Source: Candidatus Bathyarchaeota archaeon (GTDB taxonomy: Archaea > Thermoproteota > Bathyarchaeia > Bathyarchaeales > Bathycorpusculaceae). From it: a DNA stretch of 41,159 bases. Made by a program: the position numbers and the translations under genes. Where the stretch lies: contig PLTA01000045.1 of assembly GCA_003164295.1 (NCBI GenBank), positions 1 to 41,159 on the forward strand, given 5' to 3'. Below, one piece after another: positions 15,801 through 23,407 of the stretch (position 1 is the stretch's first letter; each line of letters opens with the position of its first letter). The notes below the pieces were generated by a model that was not told the DNA's origin, ran no database searches, and was given only the letters and a program-made list of their open reading frames with translations.

Positions 15801-16385
15801 GTGAAGTTCAAATCCTTGCATAAGAAAGCGAAGTTGCTAGATGATTTAATAGATGTTTATAAAGAAACGAAGGGTACCAGTTTTGTTCCAATGGCTGACT
15901 TGGAAAAAACGGTGATGGAGGCGTTTCCTGATGTTGTTTTGGTCAATTATGGTTTTCATAAGCTTGTTTTTCATTTGCGCCATAAGAGCCATGAGTTAGC
16001 GTTGAAAATTGGCAGAAGCCAAGCAATAGAGTTTGATCATACCGTGTACAAGCAACTGCCAGCGAACTTGAGGCAGGTTTATTTTGCAAGGGTTTTTTGG
16101 CACACTAAATATTGTCTTTTGCAGGAATATGGGGTTGAAGCTGAGGCTACAGCTGAAGCAGTGGAACAGGTAAGAGCGGTAGCTGGTAAATATGGAATAT
16201 TAGATATAACCTGTGATAACATCAGAAGCGTAAATGGAAACTTGAAAATTGTTGATGCTACTATTGCTCCTCCTGGGCTTTTTAAACTTTGGAAGACCGC
16301 TGATGTTATCAAGCTTAGGTTGCCTGAGCCTGTTCGCAAAGCAATTAGAAAGTCAAGAATGCTGATGACTGCCAAAGGAAGATAA
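15801..16385 (+). CDS. protein kinase-like fold protein, truncated/degenerate
   Basis: The 194-residue protein starts at GTG 15801. The middle part reads like a kinase N-lobe: a Lys-bearing strand ELALKIGRS after LVFHLRH, then an acidic residue and a hinge-like CLLQEYG. The later segment DITCDNIRSVNGNLKIVDAT resembles a catalytic loop and metal-binding strand (H-D-x-x-x-x-N ... I-D-F), with the catalytic Asp position altered and Asp kept in IVDAT. It is shorter than typical kinases. It may be a Bud32/RIO-like or aminoglycoside-phosphotransferase-like relative, possibly inactive. It lies 66 nt before nreA on the same strand. Confidence 0.5.
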   Translation: MKFKSLHKKAKLLDDLIDVYKETKGTSFVPMADLEKTVMEAFPDVVLVNYGFHKLVFHLRHKSHELALKIGRSQAIEFDHTVYKQLPANLRQVYFARVFWHTKYCLLQEYGVEAEATAEAVEQVRAVAGKYGILDITCDNIRSVNGNLKIVDATIAPPGLFKLWKTADVIKLRLPEPVRKAIRKSRMLMTAKGR

Positions 16386-16451
16386 CTAAGGGTAAACCCG
16401 CTTTATTGCGTTAAATTTGGTGGAAAAACATATCAAGGCGTCACAAACATC

Positions 16452-17804
16452 ATGAAAGTATACATGACTACCACAGCGTCCATGCAAAACATTCACGGAT
16501 CTGACAACTGGCTAAAAGACATCCTAAAAAGCAGCAACTTCGACCAAGACCAAATTATTACAAGAAGCCGACAAGACAGCTTGTGCGTTTTATGCAAGGG
16601 GGCAAGATTTCTCTGCGGAAAAACACGTTGCCCAATTATGCTTAAAGTCAATTATTTCATGAAAAGTGTTCCTTTGATGGGCGAAGATATCAATGGCATG
16701 TCGCCTCCAAGTGTTTTCATTGGACGAATCGGCTACCCCAACGTCTATGCTGGACCACTTGTGCCGCCTATTCATGAAGACACAGGCATTTACGATTTGC
16801 CCGAACATTGGTTTGGAAAATCTATGGATGAAATTGTAGGTTTTCGCAGTTTACTGGTGCGTGGTAAACATCGGGTTAACGTGCAAAAATTTACGGATGC
16901 CGGCAAAATCTTGGATCAAACACGAGAATTAGCTCTCGCCGACAGTTGTGTAGATATTGAATTGAACCTAACAAAAAAACCGAGAGGCTCAATTTTTCTT
17001 GACGATGATGTTCAACCGTTTGGCCCTTCAGCCCCCATCCGAGACCTTCATGTTGGCAACTCAAGGTATGACGATAAAATTGAGAAAGCGTATTACGACA
17101 CGGATTTGAAAGCTACTCAAGCCGTGATCGAGCTTTTTAATCGAGGGGTTGTGGTTTCCAAGATTCAAAAAGCCTTCAGTGTTGGGGCTTTTGGAGTTGA
17201 AAAAAACAGGAAACTTGTCCCAACTCGATGGAGCATAACTGCTGTTGACGACATTATATCTAAAAATCTTAGGACAAAAGTAAAGACTTTTCCTGAGATT
17301 AATGAATTTAGAGTTTATGAATCGATTTATATGGATAATGTTTTTGAGATTTTAATGATTCCGCAGCAATGGAGCTATGAATCGATGGAGGCTTGGTATC
17401 CTGGTACGGTTTGGAATCCGACTGGAAAAAGTATTGCGATTTTTTCTGATTGGGAAGGTAACAGTGGACGTACCACTTATGCTCAGATAGGTGGCTGTTA
17501 CTATTCAGCGCGTTTGGCTACCTGTGAACAGTTGGTTCGGGAACGTCGCCAAGCCACTGTTATTGTTCTTAGAGAAGCAAGACCAGGCTACATTATGCCC
17601 ATTGGTGTGTGGCAAGTTCGCGAAAATGTTAGAAATGCTATGAAGCAAAAACCCTATCTTTTCAAAAGTCTTGCTGAATCTTTGCAGTTTATTGGTGGCA
17701 GATTTGAAATTCCTATTCAGCGGTGGATTTTGCAAAGTGAGTTGTTAAAGCGGGCGCTATTTCAAAAGAAGATGACAGATTTTTTCTATGCTAACCCTTC
17801 CTGA
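16452..17804 (+). CDS. nreA: archaeal DNA repair protein NreA with PCNA-interacting box
   Basis: The 450-residue archaeal Nre-family protein protects against DNA damage in haloarchaea and binds PCNA. Near the N-terminus there is a zinc-like cluster (CVLCKGARFLCGKTRCP, about residues 45-61). The conserved core includes SPPSVFIGRIGYPNVYAGP and the later GGCYYSARLATCE and ARPGYIMPIGVWQVRE blocks. The protein ends QKKMTDFF plus five residues, a perfect PIP box (Q-x-x-M-x-x-F-F, from Gln438) for the sliding clamp. Start ATG 16452 is chosen for reach; ATG codons also follow within 30 nt. A phased repeat lies 16 nt after the stop. Confidence 0.9.
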   Translation: MKVYMTTTASMQNIHGSDNWLKDILKSSNFDQDQIITRSRQDSLCVLCKGARFLCGKTRCPIMLKVNYFMKSVPLMGEDINGMSPPSVFIGRIGYPNVYAGPLVPPIHEDTGIYDLPEHWFGKSMDEIVGFRSLLVRGKHRVNVQKFTDAGKILDQTRELALADSCVDIELNLTKKPRGSIFLDDDVQPFGPSAPIRDLHVGNSRYDDKIEKAYYDTDLKATQAVIELFNRGVVVSKIQKAFSVGAFGVEKNRKLVPTRWSITAVDDIISKNLRTKVKTFPEINEFRVYESIYMDNVFEILMIPQQWSYESMEAWYPGTVWNPTGKSIAIFSDWEGNSGRTTYAQIGGCYYSARLATCEQLVRERRQATVIVLREARPGYIMPIGVWQVRENVRNAMKQKPYLFKSLAESLQFIGGRFEIPIQRWILQSELLKRALFQKKMTDFFYANPS

Positions 17805-17820
17805 CTTTTTCCATTTTTTT

Positions 17821-17937
17821 GACGTGTAGCGACTTTTTATCACGTTTAATGACGCGTAGAGACGCGTAGTGACGAATAAAGACGCAACCTGCAAACGATT
17901 TAAGCTCTAACTCAAAAAACCAACCCAAAAAACAAAG
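17821..17937 (+). repeat. decamer array (7 x 10 nt) plus A/C-rich tail, repeat-family copy 1
   Basis: Seven consecutive 10-nt units fill 17821-17890: GACGTGTAGC, GACTTTTTAT, CACGTTTAAT, GACGCGTAGA, GACGCGTAGT, GACGAATAAA, GACGCAACCT. Six begin GAC and five GACG, with no phase slip. A tail, GCAAACGATTTAAGCTCTAA then an A-run and CCAACCC, follows to about 17937. The last two units and several tail blocks recur at 40723-40742 and, diverged, on the minus strand at 33902-34007. The period is not a multiple of three and every frame has stops, so it is not coding. It lies between nreA and the coiled-coil gene, after a T-rich run. Confidence 0.85.
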
Positions 17938-17997
17938 AACAAAACTCACACAATGAATTTTACAAAGCAACCCAATATACTGTGAACTGAAACATTC

Positions 17998-19629
17998 ATG
18001 TTAAACTCTGCAGTTAAAAGATTCATTTTACCCTTTTCACCAAAGAAAAGCAATGAACCATTTCACTCAGACGCCGAAATTGCAGCCATTTATGCGATTT
18101 CAGAAATTGAAAGAGCCAAAGGCGGCGGCTTAGTTCTAAGACAACCTGAAGAAAAACTCATATTTATTACGCAAATCGGCTATCCATTATGGCTTTTTCC
18201 AAACAATTTAAACGCCTTTATTTTTGATGGCTTAACCAACTTCAATTATTCAATACTCTACATCGAATTATCTAAAGCTAAAGACTTCAATGAGAATCTT
18301 GAGAAAAACTCAAAGACACGCGAAGACTACATGACTTTCCTCTCCGACCAGCGTAATTATTTCCAGCAACCTGTAACTGAAAAAGAGTTTTTGCTAAGAA
18401 ACTTAATTGAAGATTTAGAGTTTAAGAAAGAATTTGATCTTTACCGAAAAGAAGCCACAGAAGTTACAGGCCAACCAACAAAGATAGCACTGATTTCTCC
18501 AAATCTGACAGAAACAACAATCTCTTCCATACTATCAGAAATGAATAAACTACATTTTTCCCTCAAAGAAGAAGCTGATAGACTATCAGAATGCTCAAGA
18601 CGCTTAAACAAATCAACTAGCCAATATGTAACAGAATTAGCTTATTCGGCAGAAGCCGTAAAAGACGAAGTCAACGCTAAAATTAAGGCACAAGAAGAAA
18701 TTGTAAATCCCCAAATCATCAAGTTAACCCGAGAATACAAGCATCAAATAACAAATGCTACAAAGAACTTTGATGAGGAAACAATTAAGCTCAAGAAACT
18801 TTTGGCAAAAACAACAAAGTTCATAGAGGCTGACGAAAAAAAACTCATTCAATATGAGCATGAGGCAAAAAAACAGGCTCAGAAAAGCCATATGATTTAT
18901 GAGAAGAGCTGGAAATCAAAAATTCGGGAAACCAAAAAAGAACTCAGCGGACTTAAAAAAGAACTAAAACGAACAGAAAACAGCATTAAAAATTTGACTA
19001 AACAGAAAAACGAGAATGTCTTCAAGGTTCAGTTTGAGTTTGATGTTGAAATTAAGTTGGCTCGTCAGCCCTTACTTGATCTTGAAGCCTCCCGTGATTC
19101 CAAATTGTTAATTTTTAAGCAGGAAACTGAAAAGTTGCTAAATCTGGAAAAACCCTTACTTGAAGGATTAAACAAACCCATTAAATTGGCTGAAGAAGTT
19201 TACGTAAGATTCCATACTTTGGGCATTAGAAATACACAATTGAAAACTCCTGCCCTCTTTTACATCCCGTTTTATGCCGCATCTTACCAAGCAGGATTAG
19301 AACAACGGTACATTTTTTATGCTCCATCAATAACCAGTTCTATCGGTTTTGCTACCAAACTAAAAGGCGCAATGGGCATTTCAAAAATTAAACAAATTTT
19401 GCTTCCACGCTTCAAATCTATGTCAGACTTAATTGAAAAAGCTCAAGTTCTGACAAAACTGGATAGCGCGTTGGATCGCCAAATTATTTTATTAGGAGAA
19501 AAAAACAATCTCTTGAAGAATGATTTGGCACGCAACAATATATCGAAAGGTTTAATTTACCTAAAAGATGTAGGCTGGCTTTCATCTAAGGAATATCAGG
19601 TTTTAAGCAGCAGCTTAGAGCAAAACTGA
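17998..19629 (+). CDS. coiled-coil protein of unknown function, 543 aa
   Basis: Three parts are visible. The N-terminal globular domain (about 20-100) has a strand KLIFITQIGYPLWLFP. A long charged coiled coil (about 185-400) is Lys/Glu rich with heptad-like leucines. The C-terminal mixed domain (about 400-543) has TPALFYIPFYAASYQ and RYIFYAPS. There is no membrane segment, nucleotide-binding loop or catalytic signature. The paired aromatic ends around a coil suggest a dimeric scaffold or DNA/ring-like structural protein (inference). It follows nreA and the decamer repeat on the same strand. Family not recognised. Confidence 0.65.
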   Translation: MLNSAVKRFILPFSPKKSNEPFHSDAEIAAIYAISEIERAKGGGLVLRQPEEKLIFITQIGYPLWLFPNNLNAFIFDGLTNFNYSILYIELSKAKDFNENLEKNSKTREDYMTFLSDQRNYFQQPVTEKEFLLRNLIEDLEFKKEFDLYRKEATEVTGQPTKIALISPNLTETTISSILSEMNKLHFSLKEEADRLSECSRRLNKSTSQYVTELAYSAEAVKDEVNAKIKAQEEIVNPQIIKLTREYKHQITNATKNFDEETIKLKKLLAKTTKFIEADEKKLIQYEHEAKKQAQKSHMIYEKSWKSKIRETKKELSGLKKELKRTENSIKNLTKQKNENVFKVQFEFDVEIKLARQPLLDLEASRDSKLLIFKQETEKLLNLEKPLLEGLNKPIKLAEEVYVRFHTLGIRNTQLKTPALFYIPFYAASYQAGLEQRYIFYAPSITSSIGFATKLKGAMGISKIKQILLPRFKSMSDLIEKAQVLTKLDSALDRQIILLGEKNNLLKNDLARNNISKGLIYLKDVGWLSSKEYQVLSSSLEQN

Positions 19630-19724
19630 CATTAAAGAAAAAAATAGGGCTTTTTGATAAGAGCTGAACGCTATCTTTTGAGAGCACACTACAATTATAT
19701 ATTCATTTTTGCAAATACAAAATA

Positions 19725-20144
19725 GTGACCTTATTGGTGTTTTCGAGAAATCTGTCAAGCGAAATACTGATTGATTCTTCTGCCGAACAAGTATGGCTGC
19801 TTATCACCGATTTTGAGAATTTTCCGCATTGGAATCCCTTTATTCGACATGCAACTGGCGAAGTCAAAAAAGGCGCAAAACTCGAATTGTTCATTCAACC
19901 TTCTGGAACCAAAGGAATGACTTTCCGTCCTAAAGTCTTAAAAGTTGACCCAAACCATGAACTTCGTTGGTTGGGACGATTATATTTACCTGGGTTGTTC
20001 GATGGCGAACATGCTCTTATTATTGAAACCTTAAGTGAAAACTCGGTTAAGTTTATCCAACGGGAAAAGTTCAATGGGTTGTTAGTTCCTTTAACTCGGG
20101 GGTTGCTACGCGATACTTCAGCGGGGATTCGAGGAAATGAATAG
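19725..20144 (+). CDS. SRPBCC (START-like) domain protein, frameshifted near its 3' end
   Basis: The 139-codon frame reads as a ligand-binding SRPBCC fold: ILIDSSAEQVWLLITDFENFPHWNPFI at the N-terminus, then LELFIQPSGTKGMTFRPKV and LRWLGRLYLPGLFDGEHAL. The normal end LLRDTSAG is followed by IRGNE and stop. One base fewer in the GGGG run at 20122-20125 would give DTSAGFEEMNRSLKQQAEQR with stop at 20175, the usual helical end of this family. So the real gene is probably 19725-20175 with one extra G in the assembly. The GTG at 19725 is the start, GTG at 19737 an alternative. Confidence 0.8.
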   Translation: MTLLVFSRNLSSEILIDSSAEQVWLLITDFENFPHWNPFIRHATGEVKKGAKLELFIQPSGTKGMTFRPKVLKVDPNHELRWLGRLYLPGLFDGEHALIIETLSENSVKFIQREKFNGLLVPLTRGLLRDTSAGIRGNE

Positions 20145-20259
20145 ATCCCTTAAACAACAAGCAGAGCAAAGATAACAAATACTTGCTTTGTCAAATCACA
20201 AGGGAAAACAATTATCATAAATGGGAGAATAAAGTGTAACAGTTATTAGGCGTTGAAAT

Positions 20260-20682
20260 ATGAAAAAGTATACAGGCAAAACCGCAACTGCAATCATACC
20301 CATTCCGAATGACAAAATTTTGTTAATCAAAAGAAACACTGTTCCCTTCAAGGGTTACTGGGGACTGCCGGGCGGCAGAATGGATCCAGGAGAAACTGTT
20401 GAGCAAACCGTTGTCCGAGAGGCAAAAGAGGAAACAGGCCTTGATGTAGCCATTGTCCGCAAAATTGGAGAGTATGTTGAGAAAGGTATCAAAGATGATG
20501 TAGATTATGAGTATTATCCGACATGTTTTCTTGTTGAAGAGATTGGCGGAGAAATGAAGCGGCAAGAAAGCGAAATCCAAGATATCAAACTGTTCAGTTT
20601 AAAAGCGCTACCTGACCCTTTGGCATTTGAGCATGACAAAATGATTATGGATTATTTGAAAATTAAAAACAAAAAATCTTAA
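20260..20682 (+). CDS. Nudix hydrolase
   Basis: The 140-residue Nudix-family pyrophosphohydrolase carries the full Nudix box from Gly39: G-x5-E45-x7-R53-E54-x2-E57-E58-x-G-L, as GRMDPGETVEQTVVREAKEE. It hydrolyses nucleoside diphosphates linked to another group; candidates are damaged dNTPs or ADP-ribose-like substrates. The barrel strands before (TATAIIPIPNDKILLIKRN) and after are normal. The ATG at 20260 gives a family-typical length. It converges with the flavodoxin gene with a 13-nt gap. Confidence 0.88.
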   Translation: MKKYTGKTATAIIPIPNDKILLIKRNTVPFKGYWGLPGGRMDPGETVEQTVVREAKEETGLDVAIVRKIGEYVEKGIKDDVDYEYYPTCFLVEEIGGEMKRQESEIQDIKLFSLKALPDPLAFEHDKMIMDYLKIKNKKS

Positions 20683-20695
20683 GCTAATATGTCAG

Positions 20696-21103
20696 TTATT
20701 GCTTTTCCAACGCTTTTTTTACCTCATTGAGAACATCTGAAAAGTCGGTTTCTTTATCCGGCTTCATTCCTTTTTTAGAAACCTTAAGAAGGATTTCATA
20801 ACCTTTAGAGGACAACTTTTTCTCCATAACATTCAATGCTCCACTTCCGAAAAACCTGTAAGTGCAAAACAATATTGCTTTTTTGGTTTCGATTTGGGGT
20901 AAGCTTTCTATGAAGGCTGCTGTCTCTTTTGCTGGGCTGGAACCTTCAACAGGGGTGCCAAGTATCAAAAGGTCAAAACTTTCTATGGCAGATGGCTGGG
21001 TTGATAATAAATCAAAGATGGGCGCTTTTGTTGTTTCCACAATGGCTTGTGCCAGTCGTTTGGTGTTTCCTGTCCTTGAAAAATATACAACACAAGGGTT
21101 CAT
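20696..21103 (-). CDS. flavodoxin-family protein
   Basis: The 135-residue FMN-binding electron carrier begins CVVYFSRTGNTKRLA, the FMN phosphate loop of flavodoxins. The LLILGTPVEGSSPA strand and KAILFCTYRFFGSG segment supply the other two flavin-binding loops. The ATG gives the strand without extension. The C-terminus is a charged helix. It could serve an oxidoreductase such as the OYE-like enzyme elsewhere in the window, but nothing links them directly. Confidence 0.8.
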   Translation of the reverse strand: MNPCVVYFSRTGNTKRLAQAIVETTKAPIFDLLSTQPSAIESFDLLILGTPVEGSSPAKETAAFIESLPQIETKKAILFCTYRFFGSGALNVMEKKLSSKGYEILLKVSKKGMKPDKETDFSDVLNEVKKALEKQ

Positions 21104-21222
21104 GATTTTACAATGTACTTACTTTACTTAAATAATCTTCTATTCGCTTATTTTTTCTATGTTTCCAATACCTAAATCAAATTCTCTTTTTCTGAAGGAA
21201 AGATTGAAAGCGAGAAGCTGAG

Positions 21223-21824
21223 ATGTTAACTTGTCAGATGCTTATAATGATCGATACATTTTATTTGCTCTTGGAACTCAAAAACAAAAAAGGCAACTGG
21301 TCTATTAATTTACCATTTTTATGCACCACATGTGGCGCTTGTTGTAAATTGGAGGATTTCTTGTCTGCGGGAGAAGTCTCTAACGAACCCAAAAAGCATC
21401 CTGAAGTTCACGCCAAAATAAATGTTCTATTCGAAGAGCTTGCAAAATGTGGGAAGCAGACGAAGCCCAATACGAAAAATATATTGCGCATGCACGCTGC
21501 CCATTTCTGGTTAATAACACTTGTTCCATTTATGAAATTCGACCTTTAGGTTGCCGACTTTTCCCAAAACCACCTTTGGCATGGCAAACCAAAGACTGCC
21601 AACCTCTAAAGCGATTCAAAAAACAGCGCACCGCTCTCAGAAAAGGAAAAACTAACAAAGAGACCTACCTCTTTACTCACTTACCTAAAAATGCTGAATC
21701 CATCAAACCTGCAAAGTTCAAGGAAAAACAATACAGTGCCTGCATTGAGAAACTGCGCATAGCTTGCGTGACAGACAATGAACTAACTCTCTTCAACTAT
21801 TTCAATCGAAAAAACAAAGAATAA
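21223..21824 (+). pseudogene. YkgJ-type zinc/iron-chelating Cys-cluster protein, frameshifted
   Basis: Two overlapping frames make one protein. The first frame (to 21549) has the N-terminal Cys cluster TTCGACCKL. The second (from 21447) continues MWEADEAQYEKYIAHARCPF with C-PFL...C-x-IYE-x-RPLGCR-x-FP, the rest of the YkgJ/UPF0153 signature. The switch falls at the AAAA run about 21444-21447, where one extra A would fuse ELAK with MWEADEAQ. The Cys set is thus complete across the junction. It is probably a sequencing or assembly deletion rather than decay, because both halves are intact. The function of the family is metal binding; the exact role is unknown. Confidence 0.75.
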
Positions 21825-21835
21825 GAACACAATAC

Positions 21836-22636
21836 TTACGGCTTATATGCGTCTACTTCAATGCGCATCATTCCAACATGAACTATGCCTTCAGCATCCG
21901 CCGGGTGGTCTTTTAGGTAGCGTTGCACGATTTCTTGGACGAATTTTGGCTTAAGCTGCTCAGGAAGTCTGTCGGTGAAGGGCAGCCAAGTAGTGCGTAC
22001 CCAACCCGCTAGTCCCTCTGCCCCTTGATGCTTCATATCCCTGTCAAATAACTCAACTCGAATAGGCTCCAAACCCGCCTGTTGCAACAATGCTTTGTAC
22101 TCATTCTTGTTATAGAAACCATAAGGAAACGACATGCCACTGAAATATTTGCTCCAAGGCTTCACACTCAACAATTCATTTATTATGCATAGGACGTCTT
22201 TCGCGTTGCCTTTTCCAGCCATCTGAAACAGCAATCTACCGCCTGGCTTTAAGCTTCTCTTGACACCTGCCAGAACTGCTTTTTGATCCACAATCCAGTG
22301 CAACGCGGCATTGGAGAATGCTATTTCAAACTCCTCTTTGAAAGTGATATTGCGTGCATCCATGTGTTGAAAAGAAAGATTGGGGTATTCCGTTTGCGGG
22401 AACGCTGTAATTGCTAAGGTAATCATTTCTTGCGAACTGTCTATCCCAACAACTTTGCCCTTGGGCAGGCACCGAGCCAGTTCTGCTGTGATTTTGCCAT
22501 CGCCACACCCAATATCGAGCAGTGATTCGTTTCCTTGGAGTTTTAGTTTTGGAATCAGCTCTTGTGCCCATTGGAACTGGTTTTGACTATTTTTAGCGTA
22601 GTCTTGAGCGTTCCAGTTATATCCGATATGCGACAT
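21836..22636 (-). CDS. class I SAM-dependent methyltransferase
   Basis: The 266-residue protein (from ATG 22636, MSHIGYNWNAQDYAK) has the SAM-binding motif I LLDIGCGDGKITAELAR, an acidic strand end VVGIDSS and motif IV AFSNAALHWI. This set resembles trans-aconitate/malonyl-type small-molecule methyltransferases. The longer open frame starting at 22741 runs into the endA 3' end and is not used. The start lies 11 nt after the endA stop, so the two are probably co-transcribed. Substrate unknown. Confidence 0.82.
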   Translation of the reverse strand: MSHIGYNWNAQDYAKNSQNQFQWAQELIPKLKLQGNESLLDIGCGDGKITAELARCLPKGKVVGIDSSQEMITLAITAFPQTEYPNLSFQHMDARNITFKEEFEIAFSNAALHWIVDQKAVLAGVKRSLKPGGRLLFQMAGKGNAKDVLCIINELLSVKPWSKYFSGMSFPYGFYNKNEYKALLQQAGLEPIRVELFDRDMKHQGAEGLAGWVRTTWLPFTDRLPEQLKPKFVQEIVQRYLKDHPADAEGIVHVGMMRIEVDAYKP

Positions 22637-22647
22637 GTTTCCACGAC

Positions 22648-23199
22648 TTATTTGAAAGTTAATTGTGAAACTGAGTAATAGACAATTTCGCCTCGGCGGT
22701 TCATAACGGCTAAGGTTAATTCCTTCTTTTGGTTTTGGCATTGTTGCGTTGCTTCTGCTAATTCGTTTATGCCCAAAGGTTTTCCTTCTTGGGTACTCAA
22801 AACCAAGTAAGGTGCAGTGTCCTTGCCATATGAGCCCCGTTCATACATGCGAAAATCAATCCCAGCGCCGAAACCTTCGCGTGCAACGTAGCCGCGGCTT
22901 CTTAGATCCCGGTAAACCATGTAGCTAACCCACGCATTATCGTTAACTGCTTCGTAACAATGTAGCAGGCTTTGAAAATCGGTTGTTTTGCCTTTTTCGT
23001 CCTTGACCTCAAGCATGCCTTTGTCCACAAGATACAATGCTTCAAAAAATGTTAGCGTGAAAACTTTTTCCTCCAACGTCCCGTATCCACGCGTAGTAAG
23101 TGCATCAATGCTGCTTTGATCGGCTACAACAACGCCTTTTTTTGCTAAGATGCCGCTGGTTCGAAATTCGGGAGGCTGAGTTTTTTTGGTTTCACTCAT
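22648..23199 (-). CDS. endA: tRNA-splicing endonuclease (EndA family), catalytic His altered
   Basis: The 183-residue archaeal tRNA-intron endonuclease has an N-terminal domain (about 1-85, TLTFFEALYLVDKG being typical). The C-terminal nuclease domain contains IDFRMYERG with catalytic Tyr119 and KKELTLAV with Lys159. The third catalytic residue is normally His, in YxRG...H-S-x-Y-L-V. Here that position reads D-T-A-P-Y-L-V, with Thr128, so the His is missing. It may be a structural subunit of a heteromeric enzyme or a divergent active site. It leads the gene pair with the methyltransferase. It fits the noncanonical tRNA-Asp intron in the same window. Confidence 0.85.
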   Translation of the reverse strand: MSETKKTQPPEFRTSGILAKKGVVVADQSSIDALTTRGYGTLEEKVFTLTFFEALYLVDKGMLEVKDEKGKTTDFQSLLHCYEAVNDNAWVSYMVYRDLRSRGYVAREGFGAGIDFRMYERGSYGKDTAPYLVLSTQEGKPLGINELAEATQQCQNQKKELTLAVMNRRGEIVYYSVSQLTFK

Positions 23200-23407
23200 C
23201 AGTAAATCAACTGTAATAAGCTTCTTTTTGGGCTTGTTAACTCTTTAACATTATGCTTTACAATCTGTAATTGAGTAATTGGAGGCAACGTTTGATTATA
23301 GCATTACGTTTAACTTAAAAGACTAAACCATTCCTTAACCGCGTTCATAACAACGTATTAATTATGCAATTGAGTTATTTCCGAGATTAAGAGCCTTAGC
23401 TGGTTTC

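Noticed and set aside
17821..17890. Possible CRISPR array
   Set aside because: Units are 10 nt with no spacers and no cas genes are present; CRISPR repeats are 24-37 nt with unique spacers.
21223..21824. Programmed frameshifting in the YkgJ-type gene
   Set aside because: The same kind of one-base homopolymer change explains four other genes here, so an assembly indel is the simpler reading.
22637..22741. 35-codon N-terminal extension of the methyltransferase
   Set aside because: It would overlap the endA 3' end; the ATG at 22636, 11 nt after the endA stop, matches the family start.
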